NCBI GenBank assembly: GCA_016927475.1
Contig: JAFGMO010000054.1
Coordinates: 1 to 64,000 of the forward strand
DNA: 64,000 bases
Reading direction: 5' to 3'
DNA from: Candidatus Aminicenantota bacterium
Lineage (GTDB): Bacteria > Acidobacteriota > Aminicenantia > Aminicenantales > Aminicenantaceae
The position numbers and the translations under genes are program-made. The notes beneath the pieces were generated by a model. The model did no database searches. It saw only the letters and a list, made by a program, of their open reading frames with translations, and was not told the DNA's origin. Position 1 is the first letter of the stretch. Every line of letters starts with the position of its first letter. Of this stretch, positions 16,697 to 26,492 are shown piece by piece.

Positions 16697-19411
16697 ATGA
16701 GTCAAAAGTATATCTACTTTTTCAGCCAGAACGAAACCGAAGGGAATCGCAATATGAAGGATTTACTCGGAGGTAAAGGCGCCAACCTGGCGGAAATGGC
16801 CGGGATTGGTGCTCCCGTACCGCCGGGATTCACGATATCCACCGAGGTCTGTGCTCTTTTTGCCGAAGCTGGAGACAAGATACCCGGGAACGTAGAAAAT
16901 GAAATTTTTGAGAACCTTCAAAAACTGGAGAAGGAAACCGGACAGAAATTCGGTGATGTTGAAAACCCGCTTCTCGTCTCGGTTCGATCCGGGGCTAAAT
17001 TTTCCATGCCGGGAATGATGGATACGGTATTAAATTTGGGATTGAATGAATCGACACTGGAAGGATTGGCCCGGAAGGCGGAAGACAGGCGTTTTGCCCT
17101 TGACTGCTACCGCCGGCTCATTCATATGTTTGGTGATGTCGTCCTGAATGTCCCGAAAAAAAAGTTCGAACAGATCCTGAGAGCGGAAAAAGAAAAGAAT
17201 AACATCACATATGATTTCCAGATACCTGAAGACGTGTTGGAGAAGATTATCGATTCCTATAAAGCTCTCATCAACAAAGAGACCGGAAGGGATTTTCCGG
17301 AGGATGTCAAAGAACAGCTTTTTCTAGCCGTTGCAGCCGTGTTCCAATCGTGGAATAATCCCAGGGCTAAAACCTACCGGAAGCTGAACCACATTCCGGA
17401 TGACCTGGGAACAGCGGTCAATGTCCAGCAAATGGTCTTCGGGAATTTTGGTTCCCGTTCGGGAACGGGAGTGGGTTTTACCAGGGATCCTTCGACAGGC
17501 GACAGGAAGCTCTACGGAGAATATCTGCTCAATGCCCAGGGAGAAGACGTAGTGGCCGGAGTCCGGACGCCTTCCTCAGTGACGGATTTGGATAAGGAAA
17601 TGCCGGAAGTTTTTGAGGAGCTCAAAGCCATTACCGATAAGCTGGAAGAACACTACAAAGATGTCCAGGACTTCGAGTTTACCATTCAAGAAGGAAAGCT
17701 CTACATGCTCCAGACACGAAATGGAAAAAGAACGGGATTGGCGGCTGTCACGATTGCCGTGGACATGGTGGAAGAGGGACTTATCGATAAGGAGAAAGCC
17801 CTGACCATGGTTGAACCTTCGGCTCTTGACCAGCTTCTTCACCCCATCTTTGACCTTGATGAAAAGAGTAAAAGCGAAATCCTGGCTAAAGGTTTGGCGG
17901 CTTCCCCCGGTGCCGCGACGGGTTGCGTCGTTTTTTCGGCCGAGGACGCCGTTGAGTGGGCCGAAAACGGCAAGAAGGTCATTCTGGTCAGGGAAGAAAC
18001 ATCCCCCGATGATATCCACGGAATGAGCGCCGCTCAGGGAATCCTGACCGCAACGGGAGGGATGACGTCCCATGCCGCTGTTGTCGGAAGACAGATGGGC
18101 AAACCCTCAATTGTCGGATGCGACGTTCTTCGTCTTTCCGAGGAAAGCAGGCAGTTTTCCGTGGGTGGTGTCAAAGTCAAGGAAGGCGACTGGATTTCCA
18201 TTGACGGTTCCACGGGAGAGGTGATCGTCGGGCAGTTGGATACCCATCCTTCCGAGATCATCCAGGTCATCCGAGGTGAAAAAAAACCGGAGGAATCAGA
18301 AGTTTACCTTAAATTCACCAAACTTCTTTCTTGGGCTGATGAGGTCCGTTCCCTAAATGTCCGGGCGAATGCCGATACTCCGGAAGATGCGGAAACAGCC
18401 TTTGCCTTTGGAGCTCAGGGGATAGGACTGACCAGAACCGAACATATGTTTTTTGAAAAGGAACGGCTGCCGTTTATCAAGGAAATGATTCTCTCTTCCT
18501 CGGAAGAGGAACGAAGGAAGGCCCTGGATAAGCTGCTGCCGTACCAACAAAAGGATTTTTATGAGCTTTTTAAAGCCATGCGGGGTCAACCGGTAACCAT
18601 TCGAACACTGGATCCGCCTCTCCATGAGTTCCTCCCTAAAAGAGAAGACCTCATGGTCGAAATTGTATCCTTGAAGGCTTCGGGTAACGCGGATTCCAAG
18701 CGTCTGACGGAGCGGGAAAAACTTCTGGAGCGGGTGAAGGAACTCTCGGAATTTAATCCTATGCTGGGTCACAGGGGCTGTCGTCTGGGTATCACCTTTC
18801 CTGAGATCATTGAGATGCAGGCAGCGGCCATATTTGAAGCGGCCTGCCAGCTGGCCAAAGAAGGAGGAAAGGTTTTGCCGGAAATCATGGTCCCGCTGGT
18901 TGGGGAAGCCCGGGAACTGCAGAACCAGAAAGAGATCATCGTCCGAGTGGCTGAAGAAACAATTCAAAAATACGGAGTCGAGCTGGATTATACGGTTGGC
19001 ACCATGATTGAAATTCCACGGGCGGCTATTACAGCTGATGAGATTGCCAGAGTCGCTGAATTTTTTTCTTTCGGGACCAACGACCTCACACAGACGACGT
19101 TCGGCCTGTCCCGTGACGACGGAGCGGCCCTGATCAACTATTACATCACACACGGAATTTGGAAGGATAATCCCTTCCAAACCGTGGATGTCGAGGGAGT
19201 CGGCGAATTGATGAGGTGGGCTGTGGACAAAGGCCGTTCGGTACGGCCAAACCTTAAAGTGGGCATCTGTGGTGTTCACGGCGGGGATCCCCGTTCCATT
19301 TTTTTCTGCCACAAGATTGGCTTGAATTATGTCAGTTGCTCAGCTTATCAGATTCCCATCGCCCGGCTGGCCGCAGCGCAGGTAACTCTCGAAGAAAAAA
19401 ACTCAAATTAA
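16697..19411 (+). CDS. ppdK: Pyruvate, phosphate dikinase
   Basis: PPDK interconverts pyruvate, ATP and phosphate with PEP, AMP and PPi; in anaerobes it often works glycolytically with PPi. The 904-residue protein has the N-terminal ATP-grasp part (GGKGANLAEM, SVRSGAKFSMPGMMDTVLN), the phosphohistidine motif GGMTSHAAVVGRQMGKP with His459, and the C-terminal PEP barrel with FGTNDLTQTTFG and the catalytic Cys881 in SCSAYQIPIARLAAAQ. The ATG at 16697 is chosen because AAGGAG stands 7 bases before it; earlier in-frame codons would add about 49 unrelated residues. Length is slightly above the usual 875. Confidence 0.97.
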   Translation: MSQKYIYFFSQNETEGNRNMKDLLGGKGANLAEMAGIGAPVPPGFTISTEVCALFAEAGDKIPGNVENEIFENLQKLEKETGQKFGDVENPLLVSVRSGAKFSMPGMMDTVLNLGLNESTLEGLARKAEDRRFALDCYRRLIHMFGDVVLNVPKKKFEQILRAEKEKNNITYDFQIPEDVLEKIIDSYKALINKETGRDFPEDVKEQLFLAVAAVFQSWNNPRAKTYRKLNHIPDDLGTAVNVQQMVFGNFGSRSGTGVGFTRDPSTGDRKLYGEYLLNAQGEDVVAGVRTPSSVTDLDKEMPEVFEELKAITDKLEEHYKDVQDFEFTIQEGKLYMLQTRNGKRTGLAAVTIAVDMVEEGLIDKEKALTMVEPSALDQLLHPIFDLDEKSKSEILAKGLAASPGAATGCVVFSAEDAVEWAENGKKVILVREETSPDDIHGMSAAQGILTATGGMTSHAAVVGRQMGKPSIVGCDVLRLSEESRQFSVGGVKVKEGDWISIDGSTGEVIVGQLDTHPSEIIQVIRGEKKPEESEVYLKFTKLLSWADEVRSLNVRANADTPEDAETAFAFGAQGIGLTRTEHMFFEKERLPFIKEMILSSSEEERRKALDKLLPYQQKDFYELFKAMRGQPVTIRTLDPPLHEFLPKREDLMVEIVSLKASGNADSKRLTEREKLLERVKELSEFNPMLGHRGCRLGITFPEIIEMQAAAIFEAACQLAKEGGKVLPEIMVPLVGEARELQNQKEIIVRVAEETIQKYGVELDYTVGTMIEIPRAAITADEIARVAEFFSFGTNDLTQTTFGLSRDDGAALINYYITHGIWKDNPFQTVDVEGVGELMRWAVDKGRSVRPNLKVGICGVHGGDPRSIFFCHKIGLNYVSCSAYQIPIARLAAAQVTLEEKNSN

Positions 19412-19422
19412 GGACCGGTATC

Positions 19423-19684
19423 TTAACCTGCATTATTCATAAATTTGGCCGACAACGACAGATAATTTCAATAGTATGTGTTATTTAATGATGATTTTAG
19501 GAAAAATTGGGAATGAAGCATTTTCCATGACAGTTTTCAAGAAAATGTCGGCCAAATTACCTTTTCAGGCGAGCCGATCTTACCGCATCTGCTTTGTTGC
19601 GGCCTGTTCGCGGTGCCAAGCACAGCTCCACAGGCCGACGCCTCACACCTGCGGCAAGCTTGGCTCGTGAATAATACAGGTTAA
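19423..19684. mobile_element. 262-bp palindromic MITE-like element
   Basis: The outer ends are inverted repeats: TTAACCTGCATTATTCA at 19423 and TGAATAATACAGGTTAA at 19668-19684, with one mismatch in 17. Inside, AATTTGGCCGACA (19442-19454) is exactly inverted at 19546-19558, and the right part folds into further hairpins (GGCCTGT 19601-19607 with ACAGGCC 19630-19636; CGAGCC with GGCTCG). No protein is encoded. This is the structure of a miniature inverted-repeat element or large REP. The left 18-bp end occurs again at 38811-38828. Confidence 0.7.
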
Positions 19685-19754
19685 TAGGCCTTGAAGGAGA
19701 AAATAGATTTTTTTTCCGGTTTATTGGCCTAATAATATTTAGTCCGTATATTCC

Positions 19755-20723
19755 ATGGCTGCACTGCGACGCTTTTTCAACAAACTAGTAAGAAGAAAAT
19801 TTCCTTTTAAATTTATATACAGTGACAAATACTGGATGACGGGAATGAACAGCCATGTTTTTCCCATCGCCAAGTACCGTCTCCTTTATTATGAGTTGTT
19901 GCGAATGGGCGCCCGAAAGGAAAATTTTCTCGAACCATCTCTCATAAGCGATGAAGACTTACTTCTCGTCCACACAGAAAAATATCTGAATAAGCTGAAA
20001 AGTCTCAATCTTTCTCATACAGAACTAATGACATTAGAAATGCCTTTTTCACAGGAAATCAAAGATTTTTTTTGGAGAACAGCAGGCGGAACCCTGCTTG
20101 CGGCGGAAACCGCCCTTTGTGACGGAACGGCCGTTCATATTGGAGGAGGTTTTCATCATGCTTTTCCCAACCATGGAGAAGGATTCTGTATTCTTAATGA
20201 TATTGCCGTAGCTGTTGAAAAGTTAAAAAAGGAAGATCGACTGGGCAGGGCGATGATTGTTGATTGTGATGTCCACCAGGGGAATGGGACGGCATATATT
20301 TTTTCCAAGAAGGATTATGTTTTTACTTATTCCATCCACCAGATGGATGTCTACCCGTCCCACAAGCAGGAAAGCGATATGGATGTGGGGCTTTGGTCCG
20401 GTGACGGAGATGAAGGTTATCTATCCTCCCTCAACCTGCATTTTCCGCGGTTGTTTGAGGAATTTCAACCCGACCTTGTTATTTACGTGGCCGGAGCCGA
20501 TCCCTATGAGAACGACAAGCTTGGTGGATTAAAACTGACGCTGGCCGGTCTTGCGGAAAGGGACAGGATCATCTTAAAAAATGCCTACCGGCTGGGTATC
20601 CCCACCGTGGTCGTGTTCGGGGGAGGTTATGCTTTGCATCTCGAGGACACGGTTGCCATCCACATCAATACCATCCTCTCAGCCCGGGATTTTTTCCGAA
20701 GTTTTGTGAATAATTATTCTTGA
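19755..20723 (+). CDS. Histone deacetylase-fold (class IV-like) amidohydrolase
   Basis: The 322-residue protein belongs to the arginase/deacetylase superfamily. Visible are GGGFHHAFPNHGEGFCILND (the His-His active-site pair), the zinc ligands in VDCDVHQGNG, and the third ligand in AGADPYENDKLGG, followed by VVFGGGYA. Bacterial members remove acyl groups from small amines or proteins. No ribosome binding site precedes the ATG; a weak TAATAT lies 16 bases upstream. It overlaps the convergent M20 gene by 10 bases. Substrate unknown. Confidence 0.88.
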   Translation: MAALRRFFNKLVRRKFPFKFIYSDKYWMTGMNSHVFPIAKYRLLYYELLRMGARKENFLEPSLISDEDLLLVHTEKYLNKLKSLNLSHTELMTLEMPFSQEIKDFFWRTAGGTLLAAETALCDGTAVHIGGGFHHAFPNHGEGFCILNDIAVAVEKLKKEDRLGRAMIVDCDVHQGNGTAYIFSKKDYVFTYSIHQMDVYPSHKQESDMDVGLWSGDGDEGYLSSLNLHFPRLFEEFQPDLVIYVAGADPYENDKLGGLKLTLAGLAERDRIILKNAYRLGIPTVVVFGGGYALHLEDTVAIHINTILSARDFFRSFVNNYS

Positions 20724-21946
20724 AGAAAAATGTGGGCAAAAACCTTTGAATCGCCCATCATGTTGTCGATGATACAATACTCATTCGGTTGATGACAGGT
20801 TTCATCGATCTTGGACCAACAGGCTGCGTTGAAGTTTTCACGCCGGAATAAGGCGGCGACAGTGCCTCCCCCGATTCCAATGGGTTTTCCTTCGATGTGA
20901 TAGACTTCCTTGACGGCTTTTTTGAGGGCTTTGACCACCGGAGCGTTCGAAGGAGTCGGAGGAGCGGCGGGTGCCTTCTGTACTTCATCGAAAGATATCT
21001 TTACCTTAAAACGTTCTTCTACCTTCCTGGCGGCTTCATTGATGGCGGATTTGACTTCTTCGATCGTATTTTGGGGGAGAATACGGCAATCTATGTAAAA
21101 TATATCTTCGCCCGGAATGGTGTTTATATTGGGGACGTTTCCTTCTTTTTTTGTTGGTTCAAAGGTTGATATGGGCGGATCGAAAATAGGATCTTTTAGG
21201 GGAAAACGTGAATAAAGTTGATTGAGCTCTGTTATGAGGAAAGATGCCGCCCGGAAACTGTTGATCCCTTTTTCGGGTGTGGATCCGTGAGCCTGTTTGC
21301 CGATTGTTTTTATTCGCAGCCATAAAATGCTCTTTTCGGCCACTTCGATCATCGTCCCGTCTTCGTTTCCGGCATCTGGGACGATGATCAGATCGTTTTT
21401 ACGAAAAGCCTTCGTGTTTTTAAGAACATATTCTATTCCTTTTTCGCTGCCCGTCTCTTCGTCGGCGACCAGGGCTATTCCGATATTATAACTTGGAAGG
21501 ATACTTTCTTGTTTGAAAGCCTTAACGGCGAAGAGTGATGCGACCATATCCTGCTGATTGTCTTCGACACCGCGCCCGTAAATCTTGCCTTCCTTGATCC
21601 AAGCCTTGAAGGGGTCTCCCTCCCAGAGTGCCAGCTCACCTGGGGGAACAACGTCGATATGGGTCATGACCCATATTGTTTTTTCCTCACTTTTGCCTTT
21701 ATAGCTGGCAAGGATATTGGGCCGGTAGCCGCTGGATGCATCAAGATCAAGAGCTTTAATAACCTGAATATCCGTGAATCCGTTTTCTTTCAGAAAATCA
21801 AGCAAAAATTCTGCCTTTTTAGCTTCTCCGTCTCCTCCGCTTTCAGGTGAAATGGCCGGAATGGAGCAGAGTTTGCACTGCATATCGATCATTTCATCAC
21901 GATAGCTGTCGATTCTTTGGCTGATTTTTTTGAAATTATTCATCAC
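20714..21946 (-). CDS. M20-family metallopeptidase
   Basis: The 410-residue enzyme has the M20 zinc ligands: MTHIDVVPPG (His and Asp), RGVEDNQQDM (bridging Asp region), VADEETGSEKG (catalytic and metal-binding Glu pair) and a late His (CHQPNEY). A lid domain lies about 185-295. Family members cleave dipeptides, aminoacyl groups or N-acyl amino acids; this one resembles the Sapep/PepV-like group by its length. It has GAGGAG before the ATG and its own promoter. Confidence 0.9.
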   Translation of the reverse strand: MMNNFKKISQRIDSYRDEMIDMQCKLCSIPAISPESGGDGEAKKAEFLLDFLKENGFTDIQVIKALDLDASSGYRPNILASYKGKSEEKTIWVMTHIDVVPPGELALWEGDPFKAWIKEGKIYGRGVEDNQQDMVASLFAVKAFKQESILPSYNIGIALVADEETGSEKGIEYVLKNTKAFRKNDLIIVPDAGNEDGTMIEVAEKSILWLRIKTIGKQAHGSTPEKGINSFRAASFLITELNQLYSRFPLKDPIFDPPISTFEPTKKEGNVPNINTIPGEDIFYIDCRILPQNTIEEVKSAINEAARKVEERFKVKISFDEVQKAPAAPPTPSNAPVVKALKKAVKEVYHIEGKPIGIGGGTVAALFRRENFNAACWSKIDETCHQPNEYCIIDNMMGDSKVFAHIFLQE

Positions 21947-21966
21947 TTACTCCTCTTTAACAACAA

Positions 21967-21995
21967 ATGATAACACCCTCTCTTTTTTTGTTCAA
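21967..21995 (-). promoter_or_regulatory. Promoter of the M20 peptidase gene
   Basis: Minus strand TTGAAC (21990-21995), 17-base spacer, TATCAT (21967-21972), 20 bases before the start; divergent from the glycosyltransferase promoter. Confidence 0.6.
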
Positions 21996-22042
21996 CTTTT
22001 TTTATTTCTGATATTTAAAATAAAATTGTATCCGCCGATTTC

Positions 22043-22071
22043 TTGACTTTTAAATGGTGACGGAATACATT
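22043..22071 (+). promoter_or_regulatory. Promoter of the glycosyltransferase cluster with near-leaderless layout
   Basis: TTGACT (22043-22048), 17-base spacer, TACATT (22066-22071). Only 11 bases separate the -10 box from the ATG at 22083, and no ribosome binding site is present, so the mRNA leader would be about 5 bases. Confidence 0.65.
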
Positions 22072-22082
22072 TACGGTTAAAA

Positions 22083-23216
22083 ATGCGTATCGGTTTTGAT
22101 GTCCGGCCTTTTCTCAGAGAAGAAACCGGAATTGGTATGTTTTTCAAGAACCTGCTGATCGAACTGGCGAGGATCGATACGCAAAACGAATATTTCCTTT
22201 TTTCGTCTTCCTGGAAAGATCGTTTTTTGCCTTCCCGGATACCGTCTTTCAAAAGGGGTTATTTCAGAGATTTTCGTATTCCGGTCCGGATTCTTAACCA
22301 TTTATGGTACCGTTTTAAGTGGCCTCCCCTGGACTTTTTCTTTGGTGAAAAACTCGACTTGACCCATTCTCCCACCCCTTTGCTGCTTCCCGGAAGGGGA
22401 AAAAAAGTGATCACTATATGCGATCTTTTTTTCCTGGAGCCGTCTCATCTGGCCGACAAGGAAGCCGTAAGGTATTTTGCGCCCGGTTTGAAAAATTCCC
22501 TGCTGAAGGCGGACGGAATTGTTACCATTTCACACTATACAAAAGACAGGATCCTCGAAAAATTTTCTGTGGATGACAAAAAAATCAGGGTCATTCATCT
22601 CGGCCTGGATGGAAAAAACCGAAGTGACATTCCCCCTGAAAAGCTGGCTCTGGTTCGGAAAAAATGGAATTTGCCCCAAAATTTCCTCTTTTTTGTAGGG
22701 GCTGTCGAGCGGCGTAAGAATCTGATCAACCTGATGGCCGCCTTAAATAGCATTCGTTCCAGCGGTTTTTTTCTTCCTCTGGTTATTGCAGGTAAAAAAG
22801 GGGGAGACACTGCGAATGTTTTGAGCTATATCCGGGATAACAATCTGGAAAACGATGTGAGAATTCTGGGATATGTGCCGGAGGAAGACCTGCCGGCGCT
22901 TTACAAGGCCGCTTCCGTGTTTGTTTTTCCCTCCTTATGCGAAGGATTTGGCCTGCCCGTCCTCGAGGCCATGGCAGCGGGGAAACCGGCCGCCGTTTCC
23001 CGGGAGGGGGCTGTCCCCGAAGTGGCCGGAGAAGCGGCGGTTTATTTTGATCCTGGAGATCCCCGCGATATCGCCGATAAAATTCTTAATATCCTCAAGG
23101 AGCCGGGTCTGAGAGATAAGCTGGCGGCGGCCGGCCCAAAAAAAGCCCGGGAATACCGGTGGACCATAACCGCGGAAGAAACGCTTGCTTTTTATGGATG
23201 GGTGCTCGAGCAATGA
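22083..23216 (+). CDS. Glycosyltransferase family 4
   Basis: The 377-residue protein is a GT-B retaining glycosyltransferase. It begins MRIGFDVRPF, has the donor-site start FVGAVERRKN near residue 205 and the E-x7-E motif CEGFGLPVLEAMAAGKP. It would transfer a hexose (mannose-like in close relatives) to a lipid-linked glycan at the inner membrane. It opens the polysaccharide cluster; the next gene starts on its stop codon (ATGA). Confidence 0.9.
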   Translation: MRIGFDVRPFLREETGIGMFFKNLLIELARIDTQNEYFLFSSSWKDRFLPSRIPSFKRGYFRDFRIPVRILNHLWYRFKWPPLDFFFGEKLDLTHSPTPLLLPGRGKKVITICDLFFLEPSHLADKEAVRYFAPGLKNSLLKADGIVTISHYTKDRILEKFSVDDKKIRVIHLGLDGKNRSDIPPEKLALVRKKWNLPQNFLFFVGAVERRKNLINLMAALNSIRSSGFFLPLVIAGKKGGDTANVLSYIRDNNLENDVRILGYVPEEDLPALYKAASVFVFPSLCEGFGLPVLEAMAAGKPAAVSREGAVPEVAGEAAVYFDPGDPRDIADKILNILKEPGLRDKLAAAGPKKAREYRWTITAEETLAFYGWVLEQ

Positions 23217-24364
23217 GACGGACTGTTCTTTTTCTGTCTCATACCTCCGAGCTTTATGGCGCTGAGACGGCACTCTGGCGTTTTATCAGCCGCCTGAATC
23301 CTGACAAATACCGGGCTATTCTTGTTCTCCCCGGTGACGGGCCGTTGGAGGAAGCCGCCCGCGAGAAACACATAACCGTTGAAAAGGTGTCTATGAAGTG
23401 GTGGCTGACAGAAAGAGGTAAAACCTGGAAACAACCATTGAGCTGGCTGTGGAATATCAGGGGAGTTTTGCGCTTGGCATCCATAATCCGCAAGCAGAAT
23501 GCAAACCTCGTGTTCAGCAATTCAGCCGTATCCATCGGCGGTGCTCTGGCGGCTAGAAAAACAGGCATACCCCATGTCTGGTCCCTTCATGAAATCCTGG
23601 AAGGTGAGAAGAGATTTCTTTCCTGTCTTCTCGGATCAAGGGTTCTGGTCCGTTTTATTGAAACTTTTTCCTGCTCGGTCATTGTCAATTCCCGGGCGAC
23701 GGCCCGTCCTTTTCAAGGGAATAAAAATGTACACCTGATCCATAACGGAGTGGATCCCCTCTCCAGAAATCCCGCTTCCCGGGTTGCGCTGAGAAGGGAA
23801 TTTTCTTTTAGCCAAAATAATACGGTCCTGGGAACGGTAGGGAAAATATATCCCCAAAAAGGTCAGATGGAACTTCTTCAGGCCTTTATCCTTCTTCGAC
23901 GACGGTTTTCCGGATTGAAGCTGGTTTTTATCGGGGGAGCCCGGGAATCAGGCTATCTGCGCAAACTGATAGCTCTCACGGAAAGAGAAAACCTTAAAAA
24001 CTCCGTTGTTTTTACGGGATTCCGGCGTGATGTACCTGACCTGTTGCAAATGGTGGATATTGTCGTCTGCCCTTCCTCCATAGAGTCGTTTGGGCTGACG
24101 GTCCTGGAGGGGATGGCTGCAGGCAAAACCGTCCTGGCCGTCCGGTCAGAGGGCGTGAACGAGGTCATTCGTCATAGAGAGAACGGATTCCTGGTCGAAT
24201 CCTGTTCCCCGCAGGCTATAGTGCAAGGAATTGAAGAAATTCTGATGAATTCCGTGGAAGCGGAGAAAGCGGCCCGGCAGGGGAGGCTGGACGTCGAGCA
24301 AAAATTTTCCCTTTCCATGCAGGTCAAAAAGATCGAAAAGGTGATGAATGACTGTTTCGCCTGA
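23213..24364 (+). CDS. Glycosyltransferase family 4
   Basis: The 383-residue GT-B enzyme starts MRRTVLFLSHTSELYGAE; the ATG at 23213 overlaps the preceding stop codon, and a longer upstream frame runs inside the neighbour. The donor-binding domain begins LGTVGKIYPQKG and carries E-x7-E in ESFGLTVLEGMAAGK. It overlaps the next gene by 17 bases. Sugar and acceptor unknown. Confidence 0.9.
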   Translation: MRRTVLFLSHTSELYGAETALWRFISRLNPDKYRAILVLPGDGPLEEAAREKHITVEKVSMKWWLTERGKTWKQPLSWLWNIRGVLRLASIIRKQNANLVFSNSAVSIGGALAARKTGIPHVWSLHEILEGEKRFLSCLLGSRVLVRFIETFSCSVIVNSRATARPFQGNKNVHLIHNGVDPLSRNPASRVALRREFSFSQNNTVLGTVGKIYPQKGQMELLQAFILLRRRFSGLKLVFIGGARESGYLRKLIALTERENLKNSVVFTGFRRDVPDLLQMVDIVVCPSSIESFGLTVLEGMAAGKTVLAVRSEGVNEVIRHRENGFLVESCSPQAIVQGIEEILMNSVEAEKAARQGRLDVEQKFSLSMQVKKIEKVMNDCFA

Positions 24365-25280
24365 AAAAAAAGGTGTTTGCGATCTTTCGATCATTATTGT
24401 CAATTATAATGGATGGCCTTATTTGAGGGAGTGCCTGGAATCCTTGAGCCGGGAAGGCAGGAACAAGGATTGGGAGGTCTTGGTTGTGGATAACGGTTCT
24501 GAGGATGGAAGTGAAGAGCTTGTGCGCCGGCAATTCCCCGGGATACGCTTTTTTTCTTTGGGGAAAAATATCGGTTTTTCCCGGGCAAACAACCGGGGAA
24601 TAAAAGAATGCCGGGGAGATTTTATTCTTTTTCTCAATCCCGATACCCGTGTCCGGACCGGTTCGATGGACAAGCTTCTCGATTATCTTCAACAAAATCC
24701 CCGCGTTGGGGCTGTGGGGCCGGCCCTGATTGGGGATAAAGGAAGGATACAGGTTTCTTTCGGAAGGAAGGTACATTTCTTCAGAGAATTTTTTCAGAAG
24801 GTTTTTTTGAATATTTATTACGCTTTTTTCCTTCGATACTACAAAAAACAAAGAGTTGTCGGTTGGCTGAGCGGAGCTTGCCTCCTGACAAGGAAGACGG
24901 TTCTGGAAAGGACAGGGGGATTCGATCCCGTTTTTTTTCTTTATTTTGAAGACATCGATCTTTGTTACAGGATAACAGGGGCGGGCTATAACCTTTTTTA
25001 TCTTCCCGAGGCCGAGGTGTTTCACCAGGGAGGAGGGATCACATCCGGCCGGGAACGGGAGAGCCGTTTTGTGTACCGGAAAAGCCAGCTTTATTTTTAC
25101 AAAAAGCACAATTCCGTTCTATCGCAAACCTTGCTCAGGCTGTTTTTACGGCTTCATTTTATGCTTCTTCATATTTTTGGAAAGTTACGCGGCCGAGAGG
25201 GTTCGCGGGATTATGATTCATTTTTGAGCCTGTTGAAACGAGAACCTGCTTCTGCAAAAGAAGGGAACAAGGATGGATAA
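24348..25280 (+). CDS. Glycosyltransferase family 2 (WbbL/rhamnosyltransferase-like)
   Basis: The 310-residue GT-A enzyme shows SIIIVNYNGWPYLRECLESL, VVDNGSEDGS, the metal-site stretch LNPDTRVR, and GGFDPVFFLYFEDIDLCYRI followed by HQGG. This order is typical of the rhamnosyltransferase-type GT2 group acting on O-antigen or exopolysaccharide. Positively charged and hydrophobic C-terminal residues (about 265-285) may bind the membrane. It overlaps both neighbours. Confidence 0.9.
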   Translation: MTVSPEKKGVCDLSIIIVNYNGWPYLRECLESLSREGRNKDWEVLVVDNGSEDGSEELVRRQFPGIRFFSLGKNIGFSRANNRGIKECRGDFILFLNPDTRVRTGSMDKLLDYLQQNPRVGAVGPALIGDKGRIQVSFGRKVHFFREFFQKVFLNIYYAFFLRYYKKQRVVGWLSGACLLTRKTVLERTGGFDPVFFLYFEDIDLCYRITGAGYNLFYLPEAEVFHQGGGITSGRERESRFVYRKSQLYFYKKHNSVLSQTLLRLFLRLHFMLLHIFGKLRGREGSRDYDSFLSLLKREPASAKEGNKDG

Positions 25281-26430
25281 AATCAGGGTTCTGGAGATGA
25301 TTGATAAATCCAGCCTTGGCGGAGGTCAGGTTCATGTTTTTGCCTTGGTCCGTTCTCTCAATCCGGAGAGATTTGAGACGGCGGTTTGTTCCCGTGCGGA
25401 TGGGCCTTTGGTGGACAGTCTTCGTATCGCCGGTATCCCTCACTTTGCTGTCGATTTTTTCGGGAAAAAGATCGTTCCGGGAAGAGTACGGGAATTGAAA
25501 AAAGTTTTGAGACAGAACCGGATAGACATCCTTCATACTCACGGAGGTATCGCAGGGCTTTTCGGCCGCTGGGCCGCCCGCCGTTGCCGGATTCCGGTCG
25601 TTGTCCATACACTGCATGGTATTCACTATCTCCACTACCGGAATCCTGTGCTGAAGGGCTTTTTTATCCTTCTTGAGAAATTATTTTCCCGCTTGACCGA
25701 CACGGTGATCTTCGTTTCTGAAGCCGATTTGAAAACCGGCCTGCGACGAAAACTCGTACCCCCTTCCAAGGCCCGGCTCGTAAAAAACGGTATAGCCCTT
25801 TCTCCTGCAGATAAAACGATCACATCACCTTACGTAAAAATCATTAAAGCGGAATGGGGAATAGATTCTTCCCGTCCCATCCTGGGGACCATAACCCGCC
25901 TGCACCGGCAAAAGGGAATTCCGGTTCTCCTTAAGGCGGCCCGGATCCTTTCCAGGGAAATAACGGAAGCGGCCGTTGTTATTATCGGCGATGGTCCGCA
26001 GCGCAGGGATCTCGAAAGGAAAAGAAAAAAATGGGGCTTGGAGAAAACGGTGTTCTTTCCGGGGGCGAAAGAAAACGCCGAGAAAGTCCTTCCAGCTTTT
26101 GATATATTCGTGCTGCCTTCGCTGTGGGAAGGTCTTCCCTATGTTTTGCTGGAAGCGGCGGCGGCCGGGAAGCCCGTGATCGCATCGGACATCGACGGGG
26201 TCCGTGAAATACTGACACAAGGTCAAACCGGCAAACTTGTCAAGGCGGGGGATGCAGTTTCCCTGGCCCAAGCTGCTGTCGAACTGTTGAGGAATCCGCA
26301 TTTGGCCCAGAAGATGGGAAAGGCCCTTCAGCACGAAATCCCTCCGCGTTTTTCCCTTCAGGAGATGATCCGTCAGGTTGAAGATCTATACCTCGAACTG
26401 TATGAAAAAAAAATTCTTCAAAAGACCTGA
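25273..26430 (+). CDS. Glycosyltransferase family 4
   Basis: The 385-residue enzyme starts MDKIRVLEMIDKSSLGGGQVHVF, with the acceptor-domain HTHGGIAG motif, the donor domain from LGTITRLHRQKG and the E-x7-E motif WEGLPYVLLEAAAAGKP. It overlaps the preceding GT2 gene by 8 bases. The group includes capsular and exopolysaccharide hexosyltransferases. Confidence 0.9.
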   Translation: MDKIRVLEMIDKSSLGGGQVHVFALVRSLNPERFETAVCSRADGPLVDSLRIAGIPHFAVDFFGKKIVPGRVRELKKVLRQNRIDILHTHGGIAGLFGRWAARRCRIPVVVHTLHGIHYLHYRNPVLKGFFILLEKLFSRLTDTVIFVSEADLKTGLRRKLVPPSKARLVKNGIALSPADKTITSPYVKIIKAEWGIDSSRPILGTITRLHRQKGIPVLLKAARILSREITEAAVVIIGDGPQRRDLERKRKKWGLEKTVFFPGAKENAEKVLPAFDIFVLPSLWEGLPYVLLEAAAAGKPVIASDIDGVREILTQGQTGKLVKAGDAVSLAQAAVELLRNPHLAQKMGKALQHEIPPRFSLQEMIRQVEDLYLELYEKKILQKT

Positions 26431-26455
26431 GGCTTTTTTTGAATGCGGGAGCAGG

Positions 26456-26484
26456 TTGCTTTGGGCGACCTTCTATTTTATAAT
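26456..26484 (+). promoter_or_regulatory. Internal promoter, leaderless layout
   Basis: TTGCTT (26456-26461), 17-base spacer, consensus TATAAT (26479-26484). Only 8 bases separate the -10 box from the ATG at 26493, and no ribosome binding site is seen, so transcription would begin at or next to the start codon. Confidence 0.65.
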
Positions 26485-26492
26485 CAAGCTCA

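Noticed and set aside
18353-19312. Long open frame (319 codons) on the minus strand of ppdK
   Set aside because: It is antisense to the conserved PEP-binding domain and has no protein-like domain pattern; a compositional shadow.
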